A stretch of 64,000 nucleotides of DNA from Siphonodentalium dalli. Taxonomy: Eukaryota; Mollusca; Scaphopoda; Gadilida; Siphonodentaliidae. The notes under the pieces were generated by a model. It worked only from the letters and a program-made list of their open reading frames with translations, had not been told where the DNA came from and searched no databases. Position 1 is the first letter of the stretch. Each line of letters opens with the position of its first letter. Positions 37,901 to 49,900 of the stretch are shown here, piece by piece. Location of the stretch: contig CP136062.1 in assembly GCA_032622095.1 (NCBI GenBank), positions 37,324,918 through 37,388,917 on the forward strand, written 5' to 3'. The position numbers and the translations under genes were made by a program.

Positions 37901-40900
37901 CGCGATGTCCGCGTGGTAGTGCAACCGCGAATCGGCGGTATGTCGCGGTACTGCACCGCGGTATTAACGCATGAACACCTCGTTAAAACAGGTCGCTTAC
38001 TTTGAGCAGTGCTGTATATCTGATAGATATGATGACGATATAAATTTTTCGAGAAAACAATGAGAAATAGTATGTCTGTCATTTACAGAATGAGGTACCC
38101 AGAGGGTGAATTTAGTGACGCTATCCCAAATTCACCCTCTGGGGACCTTGTCCTGTTAGGCCTCAACTGCTATGGGAGATCTAGGATCAGATTAAATTTC
38201 TCCAGGGAAGTTGGTGATGTTCCCCCATTAGTCACCTCAATTGTGCATTTTAACTTCTGCAAATCAGGGGATATAGAAACTGAACAGAAGGGAAAAAGTA
38301 ACTAAAAACAATGTTAATTTGAGACAATAGATACTTCCCAGAAGATGAGGCCTAAGCAGAATGAGGTTATTAGAGGGTGAAATTGGTGATTCTAGGAGAG
38401 AAAGGTGAGAGATATTTTTATGACTTACTGCTCAATTCTTCTTGCCTTGGCACCAACTGGTCTCTGAAAAAATAACAATTATTAAATGGACATGGCTCAT
38501 TCGAGATTCCACATTTTGTCTACGTAATTTGGAAGGAGGTATAAGATAGGTTGACAAATACATGAAATATTGATAAACCAGCTTCATGTGCTCTGAAAAA
38601 TACTTTCCATGGCACAGCCATATTCCAGCTGTTTTAAGTTTTTCGTCATAAGTGAAACAAATGCTCTTTAATTTCTACCATATCAGGAATAGACTAACAT
38701 GGAACGCGCTTTTCAATGGAATCCTATTAGGGCCACTTGCTAATGGCGCTTTTGTCGCTTTCGGCGCGTGCCGAAACATACCCTAATGGCGCACTTTTTG
38801 TCGCTTCCGGTGCGCGCCATTAGGGAGTGGACCTAATAGTATGCCTAATGGCGAAAATACACCTAATAATATTCGCTTTTGAATTTCTCCCGGGATCGAA
38901 ATAGTTTGATAAAAACTTGACCTACCTTTCTACAGGTATTACTTTTCCCAGAAAGACGAATTGAAGTCATAAATATACAACTGTGGACACGCTGTTCGGG
39001 TCCCAAACAAACAACCATGTGCACGGCATGGAACAGAAAAGTATGGAATCCTATTAGGGCCACTTCCTAATGGCGCTTTCGGCGCACGCCAAAAGCGACA
39101 AAAAGTGCGCCATTAGTATCACGCCGAAAGCGACAAAATGTGACCCGTTACCGGCGTGCCGAAACATGCGCTAATATCGCACATTTTGTCGCAAAAAAGT
39201 GCGCCGAAAGCGACAAATAGTGCGCCGTAACGGCGCATATTTTGTCGCTTTCGGCGTGTTACTAATGGCGCACTTTTTGTCGCTTTTGGCGCGCGCCGAA
39301 AGCGCCATTAGGAAGTGGCCCTAATAGGATTCCATACTTTTCTGTTCCATGCCGTGCACATGGTTGTTTGTTTGGGACCCGAACAGCGTGTCCACAGTTG
39401 TATATTTATGACTTCAATTCGTCTTTCTGGGAAAAGTAATACCTGTAGAAAGGTAGGTCAAGTTTTTATCAAACTATTTCGATCCCGGGAGAAATTCAAA
39501 AGCGAATATTATTAGGTGTATTTTCGAGCGCAAACCGCCAAGTGGTTTTAATTATTAACAGGTCACGATCAAATTCACGGCTATTTGGAAGTAAAACAAT
39601 ATACAAGTGCAAAAGTGATCGCAATTTAAAGATGGACTATCTCTTTTTATAACAAATTTTAGGTAGTTTCCTGGTTAGGAAATATGACATATGAGTTGGA
39701 AATCCCTGCCCGGAAACGATTCTGTCCATTAATATTGATTATATTTCGATATTATCTATTATAAAATTACAAATATGGTATCAATTAATGGGCCATATAT
39801 TTGTTACTATATATAGAACTTTTGGATAGAGACCTCCAGCATGGTGCTCTATTAAATATTAAGTGCGATTCAAGTAGACAAGATCTAGAGCATAACATAT
39901 ACTTATTATCAATAATTAAAATAACTAAAAACTACAAATATAAAAGACGGTCGTGAATATCAGAGACCATTATTGAATGGCACAGAGTTATTTTATAGGA
40001 AAACAAATTCCAAATAAAATCAATATTAATTGATAAGACATGTTTCCAGACAAGGGTCTTCGATTCATATCTATTATTTATACCCAGGAAACTATAACTC
40101 ATGTTGCAGAAGAGATAACCCATCTTTAAACAAATTTGCCGCCGAATAATTCAACGCACAGGACAGACTGATACATGTAATAATGATGAAGAACTAACTT
40201 CGTTGAATATATATCTCTATACATACCAAGCCATTGATGAGAATAGAGACAATCGCTACTGCTCCTGAGTGTTCGTACGTGATGGGCGGAGTATCTGACC
40301 ATCCACCTGAGATGTCGATTCGGGCCGGACACTCGGCAGTTACCCACATCCCTACTGCTGGTTTCGGTGATGGTTTTGTGTAGAAGAACTGGGATCAGGA
40401 AAATACAATTTCAGGTAATAAAACAAAATGACTGTAACAAGGAAAAACAATATGTATGAATCGAGAAAAGTGTCCATGACAACGAAGCATACAATAGGTT
40501 GTAGCTCTGTTAACCTCGACTCAAATCGAATTTAGTGAACTCGGTTGATAAATTCCGTATAAAATAGAAACTCAGGTGAGATCCTCTAATTATAAACTCA
40601 CGTTTTTAGCTGACATAACAGCTTTCCTAATAAGGATCTGAGCAGCACCCTCGTAATGTCGTGCAGCTCTCACCAGTTTGTCCGGCCGATCTAACCATTT
40701 CTGTCTTTCGTTCTTCAGAGCTTCTATTCCGCTCACAACATCAGCATGCTGAAGAGAAATTAATTAAAGGTTAACCCTTTCATGATGGGGAAAGAGCTGG
40801 TGCAGCATTAATGATCCTGTGCCAGTGCATTTTCTTATATATTGTTCCTGAAACTTTTGCCAATGTATCGTCTTATATATGCGAGGGAGCATCACATATA

Positions 40901-43900
40901 TAAAAGAACGCATTGGCCTAACAATATTTATCTTGACCTTGTAAGCCAGTGAATTCTCTTATATATGCGAGGCTTCCTATGGGAGACATGAGTATATAAG
41001 AGAATACACTATCACAGGGTCTTTAATGATGCACCAGCGCAACTCCCATCATAAAAGGGTTAAAATAAATATAAACAAGTGCATCCCGGGGTATCATTTG
41101 CGAAGGTTGTTTCTCGCGAAGGTTTATTAATTTTCTCAGGTGATTTAATTTCTTAACCCTTTCATGATGGAAGTTGCGCTGGTGCAGAATTAAAGACCCT
41201 GTGCCAGTGCATTCTTTTATATATGCGAGTTGCCCATAGGGAATCTCACATATAAGAGAATGCACTGGCTTACGAGGTCAAGGTAAATATTCTTAGGCCA
41301 ATGTTTTCTCTTATATATGCAAGGCTGCCTATGGGAGACTCCCATATGTAAGAGAATGCACTGGCACAGGGTTTTAGCAAAATTTGAGGAAGCTCCCGTC
41401 ATGGAAGGGTTAAAATGGACTGAAAAAAACTGGACAGAACCTGTTGCATGAGGGATATCCCTCATCCCATTGTTGTTCATGAATATACCGAAGATAAATC
41501 ACATGAACGGAAAGAACCAGTTCCACGTTAATATCCCTTCCTTGGTGGTGGTTCCTAAGCATACCAAAGATCATAGAAATCCGACCAATGAGAACTAAGA
41601 TAGAGAGATCCAGATGGACAGACACACGGATGAAACTCATTTCAATATTCCGGCTACACTTTGTTAATATAGTTAATACAAAGTAATCACTGGGAACAAG
41701 CCTGCACATAGCGTGTCTGTCATTTGCAGAATGAGGTCCCCAGAGAGTGAATTTAGTGATGCTATCCCGCATAGCGGGCTCTAAGGCCCTCAACTACTAT
41801 GGCAGACCTAGAATCAGATTGAAGTTCCCCAGTTGAAGTTGGTGATGTTCACCCATTGAGCACCTCGATTATGAATTATATCTTCTGCAAATTAGGGGAT
41901 ATAGAAACTTCCTAGAAGGGAAATGTAAATAAAAACAATCTTAATTTGATACTATAAATACTTCCCAGAAGATGAGGCCTAAGCAGAATGAGGTCTCCAG
42001 AGGGTGAATTTGGTGATTCTATCCCGCACAGCTCTGGGGACCTCATTCTGCAAATGACAGACACGCTATTTGCAGGCTTGACAACAGGATGTTAATTTTA
42101 ACTCAAAAGAGAGACATTCAGGTATCAAATAACCATGTACCCCATGGTGTTGCCAGAGATAATGATTTTCTTCCCACAATGATTGGCCTATAACCTCAAG
42201 TTTGGTGTGGTTTCCATCAGATTATTTAAATCCATCGGCACATCCTGCAGCTCAATTTTATTGAAGAAATGTTTCTAAAACTTACGGGTATGTTCAGGAT
42301 CAATCCTATAAATGGGAACTAACGATTTTCGATCAAAAACATGGCTGCTGTAGTTTACATATGAGCAAATGTTGCCGTACACGTTTGTAAACCCAGCAAC
42401 CGGTTCCAAATGTGTCGTATATTTCTGCACCAAAATCTTCCATATATGTTCTGGTTGACCTCTGGTATTTCTTAAACATTCAAACTTTCCGCATTAATTA
42501 TCACTCTGTTGACTGTAATGCATGGCAGTAACCCCTCGCCAAGTTGAGCTATAGTGTCGTTGAAACTTCGTGTGTTGTGTGGGCCTGTTCTGTACAAATT
42601 GTACACTATATTAACTAACTTAATTGCCTTAGTAAAATGACTAACTTTCGATTAACGCAACTCAATCGTGAATGTTGGCTAATGCAAAGTAATCATCCTA
42701 TCCAGGGTTCGCGCTGCCACTTGCCAATGGCAAAAAAAATTCACATTTGGCAAGTGAATTTTTAATTGCTCGAGAAGGTTGAAAATTATCGGTCAATCAA
42801 TACCATTCATTTTAGGAAACTATTACGATAGTAGTGGTAGTAGGAGGGCGCGAAGCGCCCAGGATGGTCGAAAAGATCGAGAGATTTTCTCCTTCACCCT
42901 CAATTTGATGTTTTGGTGTTGTTTTGCATGACAAAAGCCCACCAAAAGTCTCACCATGTCTGACCGTGGCAAATTATTGATTGGGTAGGGCCCACGAGCT
43001 TTAATAAGGGGTGGAGGGTGCCCAAGGAGTCCCTGACGAGGTTGATATCGTTGATGATGCTGCTGAGCGAGCCTGGAGTGGTGCGCTGAAATGGAGAACG
43101 GGGCCCCCGTTGTTAGTATGTATATATTACGATAGAATTATATTGGTGGTGTTTTATATGGTTTTGGAAAAGTTAACACCTCCAATAAGATGCAGTTAAT
43201 CTAGTAACATTATTATCAATGGGTGAAGGGATTACCAATATTTAGTGTGATGGTGGTGTTTACATAGCTAATCCTATTGTGATGTTTATTGTTCGGTGAT
43301 TGGTTTATTGTTGTATGATAAACCACAATAGAGATGCGAGCATAATTATTAACTAACTGCTTTCCTATGAATATCAAACGTCGTTCAAACCTCGAGTGTC
43401 GAAACATAAAACTCAATCAAGGTATACGTAGCAGAAAATGATACTATCAGGGATAACATTTGACAAATTCTAATAGAATTTTGCGAAAAATATTTTCATT
43501 TGGCAAATTATTTGGCAAAAGTAAATTTCGGTCCAGCGTGGAACTTGCACCTATCGCTTGAATGTCGAGTGAACTTAGAAAACATTACAGTTGGTTAAAA
43601 CTGCCACTGCAAAGGTTACTGGTAATTCATATACCCTGATGTTTCACAGTGCAAGAGCAACAATAAGTTTATAAATACATGGAATACTTAATACATGATG
43701 AAAGATTTATTGAAATGATAAAAGTGGCCGTCTCAAAAATAAAAATCAGGTTCCAATTTGTTTGAACAACAAATAACATTCCTTGTTAGTTTTAACTGAT
43801 ATGGTACAAGCCTGAGTTTAGTGTGCCTGTCATTTGCAGAATGAGGTCCCCAGAGGGTGAATTTAGTGCGCTATCCAGCATAGCAGGCTAGTATCACCAG

Positions 43901-46900
43901 TCACCCTCTGGGGACCTCATCTGCTATGGGAGACAGACTCAGATTGAAGTTCCCAAATGGTGAATATTGTGATGTTCACCCATTGGGAACCTCGATTATG
44001 CAATATGTTGTCTGTCAATTTGAGGATATAGAGAAACTAAACTAAAAAATAAATAAAATCTGTGTGAAGAAGTTTCTCTCGAAATTTGATAATAAAGAAA
44101 CTTTCCAAAGATGAGGCCTAAGCACAATGAGGTCCCCAAAGTGTGAGTTTGGTGATGCTAGCCCCCTATGTGGGATAGCATCACTAAATTCACCCTCTAG
44201 GGACCTCATTCTGCAAATGACAGGCACACTAAAATCAGGCTTGATATGGCTAAATGAAAATTAAATGCCTTGAAATAGGGTGTCTGTCATTTGCAGAATG
44301 AGGTCCCCAGAGGGTGAATTTAGTGATGCTACCCTGCATAGCGGGCTAGCATCACCAAATTCACCCTCTGGGAACCTCATTCTGCTGAGGTGTAAGCAGA
44401 ATGAGGTCCCCAGAGGGTGAATTTGGTGATGCTAGCCCGCTATGCGGGATAGCATCACTAAATTCAACCTCTGGGGACCTCATTCTGCAAATGACAGGCA
44501 CACTATTTCAAGGCTTGCCCACCGGTGAGGGTCGAGGCACCCTTCTGTTCTGACAGACACCCTATTTCAAGGCTTGAAAGTTGGAAGACGATAATAAATT
44601 CTTCCACTTCCATAAGTTTTCCAAGAGTTATAGTCCATAAGTACATTACATGTACTTCATGTACTGTGGTCCGAGATTGATGCTCGTAATGGTGGCTTGT
44701 CTTGAGGAACAGGGTTAGTGTGAATATTAATTAGTGTGCACTATGATTTGGAACAGGGTTAGTGTGAATATTAATTAGTGTGCACTATGATTTTAAAAGG
44801 GGAATGTGAGGCCCGGCGACCTTGCAGGATCTGCTGAATTCAACCCAATACAAAAACCAAAATAAAATCATTAAATAATTTGGTTCAAACTACCAGGTTT
44901 AAAAAAAACTTGTTCTTCTGTTTCATGAAATAGAGAAATTTTATTACTTATATTTTTCAAATAAATTCATGTAAAGATGGTGTTCATTATCTGAACATTT
45001 CCCACCAATGAATATGAATCATTCTGTTTTTGAATTATCTGTTTTTCTGTCTGTCGTCTACTTTTATTACCTGAACACCCTCCAAATGAATAATGGACGG
45101 TTCTAATGTATACTGTTTTTACTGATTGGGATAATCCGTTCAGTATGGAAATGTTAAATGTTCCCAGTAAGTTTTATATAGATTCCAGGGTATAAAATAA
45201 TAGATATGAATCGATGACACCTGTCCGGAAAAGCTTCTATCAAATTAATATCAATTTTATTTTAAATTTCTTATGACTAAATTCACCGTGTGGGGACCTC
45301 ATTCTGCAAATAACAGACACTATTTGCAGGTTTGTTGATATGGAAACATATTGCAAGTCTCCTATAATCACTGCCAACGATGAAAACCCCAACATGTTTT
45401 GGAATAATTTTGTTCCTATTTTAGACTTATATCCTTTGTCGCCACTCAAGCGACATACAGCTACAACAAGATGTGTGCACTCGAGTGCTAGCATACCCCC
45501 ACCGTGGTAAATTCAACCGGCATTATCCGTAAACCCAACAAAAAAGATTTTTAACTTTAAAGAAAAATTCGGACTAATAATATCGATATGGTGTCACAAG
45601 AAGCTTGTACAGAAAACATTATTCAAATTGGTTCATATTTGTTAAAGTTATTAAGTCGGACAGAATTTTATAAGTCAAAATAAGTCGAAAATGAAGTGTA
45701 ATATTACGAAAAACAGTCTGAGCCAATCTCTAGCTGCATCATGTAGAGAGGGTATTGTGAGAAGCATGTATACCAAATATTATTGAAATCGGTTCATATT
45801 TGTTAAAGTTATTAAGTCGGACAGAATTTTCTAAGTCAAAATAAGTCGAAAATGAGGCGTAACTTAAAAAACAAAAAGTCGGACCGAACCGCAATTAGCA
45901 CCATGCGGAGATGCAGTCCCAAGGAGATTGCATACAAAAAATTATTGAAATCGGTTCATAGTTGTTCGAGTTATGAGGTCGGACGGACGGATGGACGGAC
46001 ACACGGACGGAGAAAGCGTGACGGGCGGACGGACGCAGTCAATCCAGTATACCCCCCATTTTCTTCGAAAGTGGGGGTATAATTATTGTATTTAGTATGT
46101 TTGTGTGAATATTACTAGAATATATACAAGCTAGGTAATCGCTATGAAGAATATTTATCCCCATTTCAAATTATCAATACATTATATTGAATCATATAAA
46201 CCACAGACAAGCGTATTCTATATATAAGTCAAACATGGACACCAGAGCCCATCACCGATAAAGCCGAGCTCTTGCTTGATTGCACCAAAATTGTTGGGAA
46301 ATGCAACTTTTCCATAAACAGTGCAAGTTAACCTATTACTCTAGTAGCTGAGGGCGTTTTGTATGCACTTTTATGTCCAGAGCAAAACTCTTCACGAATC
46401 CACTAATTGAAGGTACACGAACAATATTTGGTTGGTGACACATTTCCCATTGAGGGCGAAATGGGTCAAATGGCCACGCCCCTTTTTGCGCAAAGTACTC
46501 CCACCCGCCGTGACTATATCTCCAGAACCGTTGGACATAGGGGGTCGTGTGACCACTAAAAATGTGCAGAATGGCCACATTATGGGGGGTCAGTAATACA
46601 TTTTCATATCCAAAAGTCAATGGTTTTTAAGATAATTGCCAAAAACCAAAAAAAATCCATTTTTAAGGGCCCAATTTTGGGGTTCAGCACTTTTATCTCA
46701 AAGCTGAGCCCCCAATTCAAATTTTATTGATCTATATCCATCGGTGCCACATATAGGTATAATTTCTGTACCATTATTGGATGAGATTGACCTCCAAGAA
46801 GCTCTTGACCCTGAAAATAAGGTTTTTGGATGGAATATATTGGTCGTAGAATGAAAAACAGACATTTTCCCAATAACAAAGATGTTGAGGAAATCATCAA

Positions 46901-49900
46901 TTATACGGTATTTGATCAGTAACCTAAAACTCCTACAAAAAGGTTACCTGGTGATATGATTTGAATGTAGTTCATCTTTTGTTATCTAGATTTCATGGCC
47001 TTTGATGTGAGATGGCTGCCAAAATGGTTATAAATGGAATGACATATATCACATTAGCAATATACTTGTAAATGAGTTCAATGTGTTATTTTCTTTAAAC
47101 TTATGGGAGAACAGGGTGTTTTTATGGTATTCTAATGTTGAATTGAATTATACTCAGCCCACAAGTAGGTTTAGTAAATGTTGAGTTACTACAATTTGAT
47201 CAATCAGTATGATTCAGTAGTCGAGCAGGTTGTGTCTTTATCAGTCCCACATCAATTTTGATAGGCTGCATCACCATTTTGTATAAAGGTTCTACAATTT
47301 CCCTAACATGTACATTATTCTAGAACAAATAATGGCTAGCCTGGAGTGAGTTAGAAGAAAAATACAAGCATCAGTTGATATGCAGATATAAATACATACA
47401 AATCTACATTCTGCATGTAGCCATGCTATGCAATCCTCCCTAATGTTTCAACTTATCAAGGAAAAATGATCACATTACCAATGTCTATGATAGTCAGATG
47501 TTTTTGTAGATTTGTGGATGTTGTAGATTTGTGGATGTTGTAATGCAATATAGATCTCCATTATAGTTGCACAAATTTATTTTTCATTTCGTCCCTTTAA
47601 ATTGACTTTTATTTTTTATGTATGTATATGTGCCACTCCAAAAATGTCAGTAAAAGTACTGTAAACCGTTTGGTTTGATGTTATAGGCACAGGAGATATA
47701 TATATACTTTACATGTCAAATATTGTGAACCCTGCAGGTACGTTTATGTGTGTCAGTCGCCTTATGTGTGTGATGTACATGCAGTAACTACATGTATATT
47801 CTAGTGAAATTTATGGTCTGCACTCTGCAGTATTTCAAAAACATGCTATGGCCATGCCTACATATACATATGTACACTGATTCAAACACAATGATTGTCA
47901 GGTTATAATCTATGTTTGAGGAAAGTTACTATGTATTTTTCATTTGTGTTTCATTTGTCAATATTAATGGGTCCCAGGACTCCAGATGTTACTAGTGCAG
48001 AGCCCATTTAATTTTCATGAAACTGGTGGACTTCATGTCTATACTCCTAAATAAACATGACTCTGAGTCTTATCAGACCAAGACGGTATTGTGTAGGTTT
48101 TACTAGAATTATATTTTTCCACTGCCCTTATCACAATATATTCATTTGGCAGTATTCATCCCAAGTTTAGTGGTGATGCTAATACATTTGGTATGATATT
48201 CAGGTAGAGCAAAGCGATCTGAACGAATCGAGGATAAGCCACAATGTGTAGAAATCATTAAAAAACATATCTGTATCTGTAGTTGTTACGTCCTAGTGAC
48301 CAAGGCTGGCTTTTACAGGACGGGATCGAGTAGATCCATAATTTTTCCAGGAAGTTTTTTTGCCGAACCCGTGACTTCTCCCGCCACGGTAGGGATCTTT
48401 AACGTGCGCACATTGTTGCACACGGGACAGCCATTAGCGTCGGCTCCCGATCCGACGGTGTGCCAAGTGTAGTGTCATCCCTGGTCATGACATTACGAGA
48501 GGAGCAGAGGTACGAAGTTAGTCCAGTACGCATTTTTTCAAATTTTGTCTGAGACTCTTCGGCTTCTGGAATCTTTCTCAGATCACTGATCGTGGCATCG
48601 ATGATTGATTTGTGATGCCCGTGGTACTGGGGATGCAGATGGCAACACAAAGTCTGACCGATATTTTGTCGGATTTGAACCCTCGACCGTGTCGAAGGTG
48701 TAGCTCAGAGGTCGGCCCACAAACCAACTGAGCTATCCGCTATCCGCTTTTAATATATTTTAATAATGGGTGCTGGTTTTTACAAACTGGCCATAATTGA
48801 GATGACTATTCCTGTTGTTTACCAAACATCAGCGTACACAATAAAATTTTGAAGTATATATGTTCTTGAATGTTGCATACAGACACTGACTTTTGCACAA
48901 ATTGCTCGGGTTAGCCAAACAATGCAAAAATAACCAACTTTAGGTAAAATGATGGTACTTGACAGAATTGCTTTGACCTACAAACATATCAATCCAGCAG
49001 TACCCATCAGCATAATATAAAATTAGCAGGACCACTTAACCTGAGGTGGTATTGAAAATGAAAATATCTTTAAAATGGTAAGTTATGAGGGCTATTAGCT
49101 ATTATGAAGAATTATGTTAGTGAAATTATAGACCCTCATCTTCTCCAACCTGCAAGTGATGCAACTATCATGGCCAATCAAAACTAATGTGGGACTGACA
49201 AAGCCTCATTCTACTATTGATTGAATAGTGATCATTCCATCATTTCCTAAAACTTTTTGTGAGATGAGGTGTCCTTTTGTAAGAATTGATTACTTCTGAA
49301 ATATATACTGGTATATATGGTCATCTCCCATCTGATTACAACATGTTTTTACTATGCCCAGGTGCAATACCCATTTTAGGATCGCAACATGTGGCTGCTG
49401 CATGAAGCAAACAGCTGGTCATTCCATTTAGTAAAAGTGTTTAGCATGTTTCATATCTTGGTCACTTACTAGTAAATCAGATCAGCTGTTAAATGTTGAT
49501 AACAAATTTTGAAAACCTGTTTTGTTCAATCTGTACATTTCTGTTGATTAGAGCACAATTGTTACCTAATTTTTGGTAAAGCACACCAGTTTCCAAGGCA
49601 TGTTCAGTCATGAAGAGCTCACGTTGTGTGTCGGGATCAACACATCCTCAGCAGCAATTTCCAGCTAATCCCATTGTGTGTGGTCAATTGTGCTCTTAAG
49701 TCGATCAGAGAATTCGGATAGTTCTTTAAAAAGTGTCATACATATGCTGTGGCCTTGGTGGTATTGTATACTTGTGGTGCGTAACATGCTGAAATCGGTT
49801 TTTGGCAATTGTCTTAAACACCATTGACTTTTGGATATGAAAATGTATTACTGACCCCCCATAATGTGGATTTTCAGGGTCAAGAGCTCCTTGGAGGTCA

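Noticed and set aside
38863-39515. Two identical 66-residue frames facing each other
   Set aside because: They are the two arms of one hairpin; identity comes from the inverted repeat rather than from a gene pair.
48399-48650. 83-residue minus frame with histidine-rich start
   Set aside because: Lies in the body of a tRNA-derived SINE.
48660-48748. Functional tRNA gene
   Set aside because: A and B boxes are present but the acceptor stem does not close and a SINE body follows.
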